A stretch of DNA of 64,000 nucleotides. It comes from Comamonas testosteroni. Lineage in GTDB: Bacteria > Pseudomonadota > Gammaproteobacteria > Burkholderiales > Burkholderiaceae_C. The position numbers and the translations under genes are program-made. Where the stretch lies: the NCBI RefSeq assembly GCF_014076415.1, contig NZ_CP043568.1, positions 2,294,001 through 2,358,000 on the forward strand. Direction: 5' to 3'. Of this stretch, positions 43,345-52,555 are shown piece by piece; position 1 is the first letter of the stretch, and every line of letters begins with the position of its first letter. A model generated the notes under the pieces. That model saw only the letters and a program-made list of their open reading frames with translations. It did no database searches and was not told where the DNA came from.

Positions 43345-44748
43345 TTATTTGCTGGTGGCTACCGCTCCACCGCCCAGGCCGAGCGCCAGATTGCCGCCCA
43401 GCAGTCCACCTAGCAGGCCGCCCGAGGTGCTTGCACCACCTGCAGCTCCTGCGCCCGCAGCTACATTGGTCACGCCGCCAAGTACACCGCCCACAAGGCC
43501 TGTGACTGTGCCAACGGTGTTGCCGACCAGGCCCGTCACCGCAGTGCCTGCACTGCCGGTGCCTCCTGCTGGAGCGCCAGCCGATCCCGTGACACCGCCG
43601 ACAAGCCCTGTGACGCCGCCCAGCACGCCGCCGACAACATTGCCTGGTCCACCAGCGGGGCCGCCTGTGCCGCCCGTGACATTGCCAAGTGCGCCACCGA
43701 GCAGGCCGCCGCTAGGTGTGCCCGGGCCAGTCACCACGCCCCCCAGGCCGGCCACGGTCTGGCCGACACCCGAAACCACACCGCCCAGCGGAGCAACAAC
43801 GGGAACCCCGGTGCTGGTGACGGAAACTCCCACATGATTGACTACACCGCCCACGGTGCCCAGCAAGCTGTTAACCGGTTGGCCCAGACCTGTGGTCTGA
43901 ACCAGATTCTGGGTGGTGCCGAGCACGGTGCTCAATACCGGTGTGGCGACCTGGCTGACCTGAGTCGTCAAACCCGAGACCAGCGGGTTGCCGGTCAGCT
44001 TTGCCGCCGTGCCTTCGACGCCGGAAACGGTGGTACCCAGGATTTGTACCGTGCCGCCTGCCAGGCCCGCCACATCGCCGACCACGCCAAGCTGAGGAGT
44101 GTCCAGCGCACTGACCGTCTTGCCTGCCGAAGTGACCGCAGCGCCGAGATAGCCGACAGCAGGAACCACGCCTTGCAAGGTGGTGCCGATGGGGTCGGCC
44201 GTCTTGCCGATCTGGCCCAGGCCTGCGCTGACGCCGCTACCCACACTGTTGACGGCATTGTTCACATTGCCAAGAATGCCGCCGGCCGGCTGGGCCACAC
44301 CGCTCAGAGGCGTGCCGTTGGTGGCCGTGCCCAGAGTGGAGGTCACGATGTTGTTGACGTCGCTGATGACGCCGCCTGTTCCGGAAAGCGTTCCCGTGAC
44401 ATCCGCCACGGTGTCACGCACCGGCGTGAGCGGAGTGCTTGCCACAGGCGGATTGCCCGTGCCGCCATCACCGCCGCCGGTATTGCCACCACCGGTATTG
44501 CCACCACCGGTACCGCCGCCTGTGCCACCGCCAGTTCCGCCACCAGTGCCGCCACCAGTGCCGCCTCCGGCAACAACATCTCCGCCGCCGGTGCCGTCGG
44601 GTCCGAGGTCGCTGCGCAGAGAGCCGCTCGAGCCACAGGCAGCCAGACTGGCAACCAAGGCTACGGCACATAGGCTGCGCAGGCTCAACGGGGTCTTGCC
44701 GTCAATGGCGACAGACAGGGCCTTGCCGGTAAAAGTATTAGTGCGCAT
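43345..44748 (-). CDS. Glycine-rich repeat lipoprotein (collagen-like annotation type)
   Basis: A 467-residue predicted lipoprotein: signal sequence with lipobox SLAAC (Cys38), then a TGGG/NTGGG tandem repeat, then hundreds of residues built from Gly-Val-Leu-Thr-Ser repeats such as GGVLGGVTGLVGGV, almost without charged or aromatic residues. GGAGG lies before the ATG at 44748. Such proteins are often called collagen-like, but the Gly spacing is not a strict Gly-X-Y, so triple helix formation is doubtful. It precedes the TpsB gene on the same strand and may be its surface-exposed cargo; it has no TPS secretion domain. Confidence 0.72.
   Translation of the reverse strand: MRTNTFTGKALSVAIDGKTPLSLRSLCAVALVASLAACGSSGSLRSDLGPDGTGGGDVVAGGGTGGGTGGGTGGGTGGGTGGGNTGGGNTGGGDGGTGNPPVASTPLTPVRDTVADVTGTLSGTGGVISDVNNIVTSTLGTATNGTPLSGVAQPAGGILGNVNNAVNSVGSGVSAGLGQIGKTADPIGTTLQGVVPAVGYLGAAVTSAGKTVSALDTPQLGVVGDVAGLAGGTVQILGTTVSGVEGTAAKLTGNPLVSGLTTQVSQVATPVLSTVLGTTQNLVQTTGLGQPVNSLLGTVGGVVNHVGVSVTSTGVPVVAPLGGVVSGVGQTVAGLGGVVTGPGTPSGGLLGGALGNVTGGTGGPAGGPGNVVGGVLGGVTGLVGGVTGSAGAPAGGTGSAGTAVTGLVGNTVGTVTGLVGGVLGGVTNVAAGAGAAGGASTSGGLLGGLLGGNLALGLGGGAVATSK
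44490..44580. repeat. Coding tandem repeat for TGGG units
   Basis: Near-identical 12- to 18-base units encode repeated Thr-Gly-Gly-Gly and Asn-Thr-Gly-Gly-Gly just after the lipidated Cys. Copy number is likely to vary between strains. Confidence 0.75.
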
Positions 44749-45047
44749 AAATCCTCCATCCCAAAAACAAGTGAAAAAATCCGTCAAATACGCGGTCCGT
44801 TGATCGGTAGGCGTATGTTCTTGTCAGAGGCTAGGCGCTGTCCAATTCAAAGTTTGAGACACGAAGTTATGCGTAATTAACAATTACTATCAACTTTTAT
44901 AAATTGGTAGGAGCTTGATTACTTGCAGCATGGAATAGCGCCTACATAAAAGCCACTTCCTGTCTCTGGAGCTATTCGCGCGCCACAATGGGCATCTGCC
45001 GCTCAAGCAGCGACGAGATTCCCGTAGCGCTTTAACCAAGAAAACGT

Positions 45048-46244
45048 ATGCAATTTGCCAAACGACTCGATAACGTAGAAACCTCTGCGATCCGCGAACT
45101 CTTCAAGCTGCTGGGCAAGCCAGGCATCATCAGCTTTGCGGGCGGCTTTCCAGACAGTGCCATGTTTGACGTAGCCGGGATCAGCGCTGCCTCTGCGGCA
45201 GCCCTGCAGCAGGAGGCGGGAGCCGCATTGCAGTACGGTGCGACAGAGGGCTACCAGCCGCTGCGCGAGCAACTGTCGTCCTTTATGGCCGGCAAGGGCG
45301 TGCCCGATGTGGCGCCTGATCAGCTCGTCGTCACCACCGGCAGCCAGCAGGCACTGGACTTGCTGGGCAAGACTATGGTGGGAGAGGGTGACAAGGTCAT
45401 CGTCGAAGGCCCGACTTTCCTGGCCACGATTCAGTGTTTCCGCCTCTATGGCGCAGAGGTGATCTCTGCTCCTGTGGATGAGCATGGCGTGAAGACCGAC
45501 GAACTGGAAAAGCTGATTGCCGAGCACAAGCCCAAGCTGGTCTATCTGATCCCGACCTTTGGCAACCCCAGTGGTGCCATGCTGAGTCTGGAACGCCGCA
45601 AAAAGGTGCTGGAACTGGCCGTCAAGTACCAGACTCTGGTGGTGGAAGACGACCCCTACGGCGATCTGTACTTCAATGAAGCGCCTCCTGCCAGTCTGCT
45701 GTCGCTGACACGCGAAGTCCCCGGCAGCCGAGAGTGGCTCGCTCACTGCGGTTCCTTGTCCAAGGTGCTCAGCCCCGGTCTGCGTATCGGCTGGCTGATT
45801 GCACATCCCGAATTGCTGGCTCGCGCCGTGATGTGCAAGCAGTTCAGCGATGCTCATACGAGCACCTTTGCCCAGGCCACTGCAGCCCAGTATCTGAAGT
45901 CCGGTGCCATGCCCAAGACCCTGGCTCATGTGCGCGAGGTCTATGCCAAGCGTGCCAAGACCATGGGCGATGCGCTGCGTGAGCAACTGGGCGATGCCGT
46001 CGAGTTCGTACAGCCTGCCGGCGGCCTGTTCATGTGGGTGCGGCTGACGGGCGCGCGTGGCCAATTGGCGGATGCGGCTATGCTGGCCAAGAAGGCCATT
46101 GAAGAGGGGGTGGCCTTTGTACCGGGCGCTCCGTTCTATGCTCAGAACCCTGATGCGGCGACCTTCCGCCTCTCGTTTGCCACGGCTGACGAGGACAAGA
46201 TTCGCGCAGGCATTGCTCGTCTTGCCAAGGCGCTGAAGTCATGA
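45048..46244 (+). CDS. PLP-dependent aminotransferase (2-aminoadipate/MocR-like, class I)
   Basis: A 398-residue fold-type I aminotransferase resembling LysN/ARO8-type enzymes. It shows ISFAGGFPD near the N-terminus, TTGSQQALDLL, the PTFGNPSG substrate loop, DDPYGDLYF and the PLP lysine in SLSKVLSPGLRIGW. Such enzymes transfer amino groups of 2-aminoadipate, aromatic or branched amino acids to 2-oxoglutarate; the exact donor is not visible. There is no MocR-type DNA-binding domain. It overlaps slyX by four bases. Confidence 0.9.
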   Translation: MQFAKRLDNVETSAIRELFKLLGKPGIISFAGGFPDSAMFDVAGISAASAAALQQEAGAALQYGATEGYQPLREQLSSFMAGKGVPDVAPDQLVVTTGSQQALDLLGKTMVGEGDKVIVEGPTFLATIQCFRLYGAEVISAPVDEHGVKTDELEKLIAEHKPKLVYLIPTFGNPSGAMLSLERRKKVLELAVKYQTLVVEDDPYGDLYFNEAPPASLLSLTREVPGSREWLAHCGSLSKVLSPGLRIGWLIAHPELLARAVMCKQFSDAHTSTFAQATAAQYLKSGAMPKTLAHVREVYAKRAKTMGDALREQLGDAVEFVQPAGGLFMWVRLTGARGQLADAAMLAKKAIEEGVAFVPGAPFYAQNPDAATFRLSFATADEDKIRAGIARLAKALKS

Positions 46245-46462
46245 GCGATGGTCACGAAGCGCTGCAAGAGCGAATCATGGAGCTGGAGATCAAGGCCAGC
46301 TACACCGAGGATTTGCTCGAGCAACTCAATATGACGATCTACCGCCAGCAGCAGCAGATCGATCTGTTGATCAACGAGGTGAGGGAACTCAAGCGCCAAG
46401 CGCCAGAAGGCGGGGGCGCGATGGTGCGCAATCTGCGCGACGAGTTGCCGCCGCATTACTGA
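46241..46462 (+). CDS. slyX: SlyX family protein
   Basis: A 73-residue coiled-coil protein with the SlyX pattern: ALQERIMELEIKASYTEDLL, a Gln-rich middle and the C-terminal DELPPHY. Its function is unknown in general. The ATG overlaps the aminotransferase stop, so the pair is translationally coupled, and a strong terminator follows. Confidence 0.9.
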   Translation: MSDGHEALQERIMELEIKASYTEDLLEQLNMTIYRQQQQIDLLINEVRELKRQAPEGGGAMVRNLRDELPPHY

Positions 46463-46487
46463 GCACGCTGGGCGGTGCGGTCGAGAA

Positions 46488-46519
46488 AAAGGCCGGAGTG
46501 AAAGCTCCGGCCTTTTTTT
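46488..46519. terminator. Bidirectional terminator between slyX and the DUF3149 gene
   Basis: GGCCGGAG/CTCCGGCC stem flanked by an A run on the left and a T run on the right, between converging genes. Confidence 0.9.
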
Positions 46520-46588
46520 GCACTCGAACCGTGTCATGTCGCCAGCAACCCAAGGCAGTGCATGTCCAGCGTGCTATGAAGTTTGGAT

Positions 46589-46732
46589 TTACTCCAATGG
46601 GGTACTGGCGACGTTCTTTATCTTGCCAAGGAAGAGGCGGGTAAAGAAGGCGGCCATGACGATGATCAGCAAAATCACGGCCAGGCTCATCAGTCCGTAG
46701 TCGGTTGAAAAGAGATCGATCATCAGCTTCAT
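46589..46732 (-). CDS. DUF3149 membrane microprotein
   Basis: A 47-residue single-helix protein. MKLMIDLFSTDYGLMSLAV followed by a hydrophobic stretch and a basic end (RLFLGKIKN) matches the DUF3149 family. GGGAGG is ideally spaced before the ATG at 46732; the longer frame upstream is not conserved in character. The function is unknown. Confidence 0.85.
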   Translation of the reverse strand: MKLMIDLFSTDYGLMSLAVILLIIVMAAFFTRLFLGKIKNVASTPLE

Positions 46733-46948
46733 GGTGCCTCCCTGTTGAGTTTCCGCCGTCTTGCGGCATGTCTCACTATGGCCGCTCGGCCTGGCTGGAG
46801 GCTTGTGCTGCATCAAGCTTTGACTGCTGCCGCTTTGAGGCAGAGCAAGCTGGCGCGCATTGCGAATCCTCAATCCTGGTGGGTGTTTTCAGGGACTTTT
46901 GCTTTGAAGTTGACGAAATTCCTTTCAAAGGAGGGAGCCGTTGCCAAC

Positions 46949-48376
46949 TTACTTTCGCAAAAAGGGCAGGGCTACCTCTGCAGGAATGGGGCAGACATAG
47001 GGCTTGCCTTCGCGGCGTTGAAGTAGTTCTTCCTTGGCGCGTTCCAGCAACTCGGGCTGGGCGAACAGTTCCACGGCGGTGGCTGTCAGAATTTTTGCGG
47101 CGTGCACCATGCCGGTGTGAGCCAGGCCGGACTGCCCTTGTGACACCATCTGCCAGGAGTGCAGCGGCGTGCCGAAAGCATAGCAGGCCACCCAGGCCTG
47201 AACCGTGGGCGTAATCCAGCTCACGTCGGCCACGTCGGTGGAGCCGAACATGATGTCTTTGGTGTTCGGGTCGTAGGGCGTCAGACCTTCGAAAATGGCC
47301 GGCACCTTGCCGCGTAGCACGCTCGCCAAAGGGCGGCTGACGGCATCGACATCGCTTTTGTCCAGCGTGGCCTGGAACTGGCCGGCAACAGCATGCGCCT
47401 GTGCATCGGCCTGCAACTGTCCCAGTGCCTGCATCTGCGCATGCATCACGCTGTTCAGCGTGCTGTTTTGCAGCAGATTGGAACAGGCCTTGTCGAAGAT
47501 GATTTCGAGCTTGCAGTCCGTCATCAGCGCGGCGCCACGCGCCACGTTCTGAACGCGCTCATAGAGTTCGGTTGCTTCGTGGTTGCGTGCAGCCCGCACC
47601 AGATACAGCACTTCGGCGCGCGCCTGCACGACATTCGGCGACAGACCACCGCTATCGGTGACAGCGTAGTGCACGCGGGCGTCCGAGGGCATGTGCTCGC
47701 GCAAATAGTTCACCCCTACGTTCATCAGCTCCACTGCATCCAAGGCGCTGCGGCCCAGGTGGGGAGAGTGCGCGGCATGCGATGCCTTGCCGTGGAAGAC
47801 AAACTTCGCCTGGATATTGGCCAGCGTACTCTGGCTGAACAGACCGGTGTAGCTGGCTGGGTGCCAGGTCAGTGCTGCATCCACATCATCGAACACACCG
47901 GCGCGGGCCATGAAGGTCTTGCCGGAGCCGCCTTCCTCGGCCGGACAGCCGTAATAGCGCACGCGTCCATTCGTTCCTGTGCTTTTCAGGTGTTGTTGCA
48001 GAGCAATAGCGGCAAAGTGCGCCGAAGTGCCCAGCAGATGATGGCCGCAGCCGTGGCCGGCCAGACCGGGGCTGTCGGTGGACGGGGTGCACACCAGTGC
48101 ACCGCTTTGCTGGTTCAGGCCTGACAGGGCGTCGTATTCACCCAGCAAGGCAATGACCGGGCCGGTATCGCCCCATTCGGCCATGAAGGCGGTAGGGATG
48201 CCTGCCACATCGCGGGTGATGCGGAAGTCAGCCTGCTGCAGCGCATCGATGTGGAGCTGGACCGACGCGTTCTCGGCATAGCGCAGCTCGGCCAGAGACC
48301 AGATCCGGTCGGCCAGCGCCGTCATGCGCGGTGTCTCACGTTGAAAGAAATTCTGCAGGGCGCTCATCGCTTGCAT
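46949..48376 (-). CDS. M20 family amidohydrolase (AbgB-like)
   Basis: A 475-residue metallopeptidase-like enzyme related to p-aminobenzoyl-glutamate hydrolase subunit B. The metal site region includes GHGCGHHLLG, GCPAEEGGSGK and a dimerisation segment with GKASHAAHSPHLGRSALDAVEL. It should cleave an amide bond of an N-acyl amino acid or related compound. The gene lies downstream of a Bug-type receptor on the same strand (90-base gap), suggesting the pair binds and degrades the same substrate. AAGGA precedes the ATG. Confidence 0.88.
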   Translation of the reverse strand: MQAMSALQNFFQRETPRMTALADRIWSLAELRYAENASVQLHIDALQQADFRITRDVAGIPTAFMAEWGDTGPVIALLGEYDALSGLNQQSGALVCTPSTDSPGLAGHGCGHHLLGTSAHFAAIALQQHLKSTGTNGRVRYYGCPAEEGGSGKTFMARAGVFDDVDAALTWHPASYTGLFSQSTLANIQAKFVFHGKASHAAHSPHLGRSALDAVELMNVGVNYLREHMPSDARVHYAVTDSGGLSPNVVQARAEVLYLVRAARNHEATELYERVQNVARGAALMTDCKLEIIFDKACSNLLQNSTLNSVMHAQMQALGQLQADAQAHAVAGQFQATLDKSDVDAVSRPLASVLRGKVPAIFEGLTPYDPNTKDIMFGSTDVADVSWITPTVQAWVACYAFGTPLHSWQMVSQGQSGLAHTGMVHAAKILTATAVELFAQPELLERAKEELLQRREGKPYVCPIPAEVALPFLRK

Positions 48377-48466
48377 GGCAAAAGTGTCCTTGAGCTGTGG
48401 TGAAGAAGATGGGGCATGAGTAAGTCGCCGGCCGACTGCAGCGAGCGCCGGCTGCAGGGCAGGCTC

Positions 48467-49492
48467 TTATTCGGGCTTGACGCCGGCCTTGTCGAGCAGG
48501 GCCTTGTTGCGCTTGAGTTCGGCGGCGATCTGGGCCGGGAACTGGGAGGGTGCCGTCTCGGTCGCCGTAGCGCCCAGATTCTTCAGATGCTTTTGCACCT
48601 CGGGCAGGTGGACGGCTTTGACAGCCGCATCCTGCAACTGCTTCACGATGGGGGCTGGTGTGTTGCTGGGGACGACCAGTCCGAACCAGCTGATGCCCAG
48701 TTCGTTGAGTTCGTCGTAGCCCAGCTCCTTGAAGGTAGGCACATTGGGCAGGTCGGGCGAGCGGCCATGTGAGGCGACCACCATGGGCAGCAGCTTGCCG
48801 CCCTTGATCTGTGGCATTGCCGAGGGCAGCTGGTCGGTCATGATCTGAACCATGCCGGCCAGGGCGTCATTGAGTGCAGGGCCGTTGCCGCGATAGGGCA
48901 CGATCTGGACCTGGGTCTTCATGGTTTCGTTGAACGAGGCGACCATCAGATGTCCCAGCGTTCCCAGTCCCGGTACTCCGGCGCTGTAGGTGCCGGGCTG
49001 TGCCTTGATCTTGGCGAGGAAGTCGTTGAAGTTGTTCACGCCCATCTTGGGGTGGGCCATATAGACCGAAGGCATGGTCACCAGATTGGCCACCGGAAGC
49101 AGCTTGCCTTCAATCTTGCTGGCGCGTTTGTAGAGCAGGGGGTTGATGGTGGCCGTGCTCACGGTAGCCATGCCAATGCTGTAGCCGTCCGGAGCTGCCT
49201 GGGCGATGGCCTCGCTGCCGATCAGCCCTCCAGCGCCGCCCTTGTTGTCCACGATCACCGGTTGTCCCAGCGTGGTGCGCATGCCTTCGGCAATCACGCG
49301 TGCCACGATGTCGGTGGAGCCGCCGGCGGCAAAAGGCACGATGAGCTTGACAGGTTTGCTTGGATAGACGTCAGCGGCCAGTGCCTGCGGCGCGGCCAGG
49401 GTCCACAAGGAGCTGGCAATCGCCAGAGAGAGCAGGCCGACGTGGCGAGTGAGGCCATTTGTGCAGCCGCGAGTGCGTGAAGAGATGGACAT
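48467..49492 (-). CDS. Bug family substrate-binding protein (TctC-like)
   Basis: A 341-residue periplasmic binding protein with a long signal peptide (ending QALAA). Characteristic segments are YPSKPVKLIVPFAAGGSTD, VDNKGGAGGLIGSEAIAQA and PDGYSIGM, typical of the Bug receptors expanded in Burkholderiales. They bind small carboxylates or amides for tripartite tricarboxylate transport. AGGAG lies before the ATG at 49492. No TctAB permease is adjacent, which is normal for this family. The AbgB-like hydrolase follows. Confidence 0.93.
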   Translation of the reverse strand: MSISSRTRGCTNGLTRHVGLLSLAIASSLWTLAAPQALAADVYPSKPVKLIVPFAAGGSTDIVARVIAEGMRTTLGQPVIVDNKGGAGGLIGSEAIAQAAPDGYSIGMATVSTATINPLLYKRASKIEGKLLPVANLVTMPSVYMAHPKMGVNNFNDFLAKIKAQPGTYSAGVPGLGTLGHLMVASFNETMKTQVQIVPYRGNGPALNDALAGMVQIMTDQLPSAMPQIKGGKLLPMVVASHGRSPDLPNVPTFKELGYDELNELGISWFGLVVPSNTPAPIVKQLQDAAVKAVHLPEVQKHLKNLGATATETAPSQFPAQIAAELKRNKALLDKAGVKPE

Positions 49493-50189
49493 GGAGGGCT
49501 CCTGAAAGGTATCGGCCAATGCGTGCCTGCACCATCAGTGCTGTTCACGAATTTCTGCCGTCATGGAAATGAAATATAGAAATTTCGGAGCCTTGGCAGT
49601 ACATGTTATTTGCGGTTAGCTATAAGCTTTGCCGATACCTTGGGTGCGCTTCTCCCTGTGGGGTGTGATTTTGACTGGTGAAAACCCTTATATCCCTCGC
49701 AATCCTTGAGATCATTGATCACGTTTGCCATGGACAGTGCCTGGGACAGAGATGCCGCTCAAAATCGCTGGATCTGTTTGGGGGGCGTGTGTATTTTGTT
49801 CACGCTCGGTGACATCGGAGGTTTCGGCTTCTCAAGTTGATGACTTGAAAGCCACCGTCGAGGTGCTCTCAGCAGATTGCCTTGGCGGTGTGATCGAGCA
49901 GCGGCAATATTGCCTTGCCTGCGGCAGGCGCTGCTTGCCCGGCATGGGCACGAGCAATTGCATCGAGCTTGAGTTCAGACTGTTCGCTGGTTGCCACAGC
50001 CGGACGCCGGGCGGGGCAGACTCTCGAATGAGGGCTGGGCAAAGCCTGGGACTGTTGGCGGCGTCGTGCCGTGTTGGGGCACAAGGGTTGTATTGTGTGC
50101 ACAATGGTGGCTCCGCTCGGACGAGCGGCTCGCGCATTCCAAATGCTGCTTTATATTGATTCGCGTCGCAGACCATCCAAGAAGACCGC
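49493..50189. other. Divergent promoter region without a supported gene
   Basis: About 700 bases between the Bug gene and the ABC transporter operon. It is AT-rich near 49560-49740 (GAAAT/ATTTC inverted repeat around 49569), suitable for promoters. Overlapping open frames at 49725-50159 (+) and 49832-50278 (-) show no domain and are rich in Cys, so I do not call them genes. A decayed regulator is possible. Confidence 0.45.
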
Positions 50190-51092
50190 ATGTCGATCAA
50201 ATCCATTCTGAAATCCACCGTGGTGGCACTGACGATCGTGACCGGTGGGTCGCTTTTCGCACAGGGCACTCCCATCAATGCAGCGGCCTATGATGCTCTG
50301 GTTACGCAGGGGCCTGTGGCCGATGCGGCGACCATCGCATCAAGCACCTGGGCCAGCAAGATCAAACAGGCTGGCACGCTGCGCCTCGGCAGCACGCAAA
50401 CCTCGAATCTTTTCTCGCTGCTCAATGAGAAAGACGGCAAGATCCGCGGCTTTGACCTGGGTCTGGCCCAGCTCATCACTCGCTATATTCTGGGCGACGC
50501 CTCGAAGTACCAGTTCACGCAGGTGACCTCGTCCACGCGTGAGCAGGTGCTTATCAATAATCAGGTGGACATGGTCTTCGCCACCTACTCCATCACTCCT
50601 GCTCGCGCCGAGAAGATCTCGTTTGCCGGCCCTTACTACACATCGCAGTCCGGCGTGCTGGTCAAGTCGAACAACAAGACGGTTCAGTCATACAACGACC
50701 TGGGCGGCAAGAAGGTGGCCACGCAAGCGGGCTCCACGGGGCCTGCGATATTGGCCCAGTATGCCCCCAAGGCTGTTGTGCAAGAGTTTCAGACACATCA
50801 GGAAGCCCTCGATGCACTGCGTCAGGGGCGCGTGGATGCCTACGTGACCGATTACACGCTGCTGCTCAATGCCCTGAGCCTTGGCACCAGCAACGCACGG
50901 CTGGCGGGTGCGCCATTCGGCGCGCAGGACCCCTATGGCGTTGGACTGCCCAAGGGCTCGGACGGCGTAGCATTTATCAATGCCTTCCTGAAGAAGCTGG
51001 AGGCTGACGGAACCTGGGCCAAACTTTGGACTATCTCCATAGGACAGCGCACCGGTAGCACGACTGTTCCGACACCGCCCGCTCTGCCTTGA
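50190..51092 (+). CDS. Polar amino acid ABC transporter binding protein (glutamate-type)
   Basis: A 300-residue family 3 solute-binding protein with a signal peptide (about 25 residues, ending SLFAQ). Segments such as GKIRGFDLGLAQLI, VDMVFATYSITPARAEKISFAGPYY (given in part: ATYSITPAR) and ATQAGSTGPAIL match GluB/GltI-like receptors for glutamate or similar amino acids. AAGAAG precedes the ATG. It heads an operon with two permeases. Confidence 0.9.
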   Translation: MSIKSILKSTVVALTIVTGGSLFAQGTPINAAAYDALVTQGPVADAATIASSTWASKIKQAGTLRLGSTQTSNLFSLLNEKDGKIRGFDLGLAQLITRYILGDASKYQFTQVTSSTREQVLINNQVDMVFATYSITPARAEKISFAGPYYTSQSGVLVKSNNKTVQSYNDLGGKKVATQAGSTGPAILAQYAPKAVVQEFQTHQEALDALRQGRVDAYVTDYTLLLNALSLGTSNARLAGAPFGAQDPYGVGLPKGSDGVAFINAFLKKLEADGTWAKLWTISIGQRTGSTTVPTPPALP

Positions 51093-51095
51093 ACG

Positions 51096-51758
51096 ATGGG
51101 TGAGGTTTCCAGGCTCCTGGCCGACTATGGGCCTGCCTTCTGGCAGGCCCTCTTGCTGACTTGGAAGCTCACGGTGGTGTCCTTTGTGCCCGGGGTCATG
51201 CTGGGCACGGTCATCGCGGTGCTTAGGCTTATGCCATTGCCGCCGCTGCGCATGGCACTGACCGTCTACGTCGAGATCTTCCGCAATATTCCCAGCGTAG
51301 CGCTGCTGATCTTCATCGTTTTCGCGCTCCCCGATCTCAACATCGTGATTGACTATGAGCCCAGCGTGATCCTGACGCTGACGCTGGTCTGCTCCGCATT
51401 CACGGCGGACTATCTGCGCTCGGGGATCAACACCATTCCAGGTAGCCAGATTGAGGCTGCGCTCAGCCTGGGCATGCGGCCGCTGCAGATTGTTTCTGCC
51501 GTGGTCTTGCCACAGGCGCTGCGTTCGGTGGTGCAGCCGATGACTTCGCTGCTGATTGCATTGATGCTGTCGACCTCTCTGGCGTCGCAGTTGCCGTTTC
51601 CAGGCAGGGAGCTCACCGCGCTCGTATCCAAGATCGCCAACGATTCGGCGCTCGGCATTGCCGCGTTCGCCGTGGCCGCCACGATGTATGTTGCGACAGG
51701 CCTGCTCATCGCCTGGGCCGGCGCGGCTCTGGAAAAGAAAGTGCGGATACTGCGATGA
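51096..51758 (+). CDS. Amino acid ABC transporter permease 1 (HisM/GluC-type)
   Basis: A 220-residue His/Glu/Gln-type permease with about five transmembrane helices. The conserved EAA loop appears as IEAALSLGMRPLQIVSAVVLPQA and an early patch reads VYVEIFRNIPSVALLIF. It follows the binding-protein gene by three bases and overlaps the next permease as ATGA. Confidence 0.9.
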   Translation: MGEVSRLLADYGPAFWQALLLTWKLTVVSFVPGVMLGTVIAVLRLMPLPPLRMALTVYVEIFRNIPSVALLIFIVFALPDLNIVIDYEPSVILTLTLVCSAFTADYLRSGINTIPGSQIEAALSLGMRPLQIVSAVVLPQALRSVVQPMTSLLIALMLSTSLASQLPFPGRELTALVSKIANDSALGIAAFAVAATMYVATGLLIAWAGAALEKKVRILR

Positions 51759-52555
51759 GCCGTTCTCTGGAGGACATTCTGTTTGCTGCGCCAGGCGCCC
51801 AGGTCCGGGCCGTCACCAACGCGGTGAGCTCAATCGCGGCAGCCGTGCTGCTTTTGCTGGCGGTGGCAATCGTGTTCCGCTTCCACTCGGCAGGGCAGCT
51901 CGATGCCCCGTATTGGGAATTCTTTGCCTGGCCGACGACCTGGAGCTTTCTTGCCAAAGGTCTGCTCGGCACGCTGGCGTCGTCGGCGATGGCCGCCGTC
52001 ATTGCTCTGGCCCTCGGGCTGGTGCTGCTGCTGGGGCGGCTGTCGCGGCTGAGGCTGATGCGTTGGCCCAGCATTGCTGTCATCGAGTTCCTGCGCGGCA
52101 CGCCGACGCTGCTGCTCATCTATGTTTGCTTTCTGGTGCTGCCATCGGTCGGGATCAAGCTGAGCACCTATTGGATGCTGACCTTGCCCATAGGCCTGAG
52201 TACCGCAGCCGTGGTTGCCGAGGTATACCGCGCTGGCGTGCTCGCCGTTCCGCGCGGCCAGACCGATGCTGCGCGAAGCCTGGGGTTGACCGAAGTCCAG
52301 GTCTTTTTCTCCATCGTCTTTCCTCAGGCCCTTCGCTACATTGTTCCGGCACTGGTTGCGCAACTGGTGATCGTGGTCAAGGACACCACCTTCGGCTATG
52401 TCGTCACCTATGGTGAACTCATGCAGAACGCCAAGGTGCTGATAGCGAACTACCACTCGCTGGTGCCTGTATACCTGGTCGTGGCGGCGCTTTACTGCCT
52501 TGTGAACTATGCGATCTCAAAGGCGAGTCAGCGACTAGGTAGGCCCATGCATTGA
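51755..52555 (+). CDS. Amino acid ABC transporter permease 2 (HisQ/GluD-type)
   Basis: A 266-residue permease of the same family, with an N-terminal extension and six helices or so. EAA-loop features are TDAARSLGLTEVQVFFSIVFPQALRY (seen as DAARSLGL and VFPQALRY), and EFLRGTPTLLLIY lies earlier. It forms the heteromeric channel with the preceding permease. No ATPase gene follows, so the transporter must use an ATPase encoded elsewhere. Confidence 0.9.
   Translation: MSRSLEDILFAAPGAQVRAVTNAVSSIAAAVLLLLAVAIVFRFHSAGQLDAPYWEFFAWPTTWSFLAKGLLGTLASSAMAAVIALALGLVLLLGRLSRLRLMRWPSIAVIEFLRGTPTLLLIYVCFLVLPSVGIKLSTYWMLTLPIGLSTAAVVAEVYRAGVLAVPRGQTDAARSLGLTEVQVFFSIVFPQALRYIVPALVAQLVIVVKDTTFGYVVTYGELMQNAKVLIANYHSLVPVYLVVAALYCLVNYAISKASQRLGRPMH

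Noticed and set aside
43181..43837. Pro-rich open frame on the + strand
   Set aside because: It is the antisense of the Gly-rich lipoprotein repeats; Gly codons read backwards as Pro.
49725..50278. Overlapping frames on both strands before the amino acid transporter
   Set aside because: Neither shows a domain, the composition is unusual (many Cys), and they span a likely promoter region.
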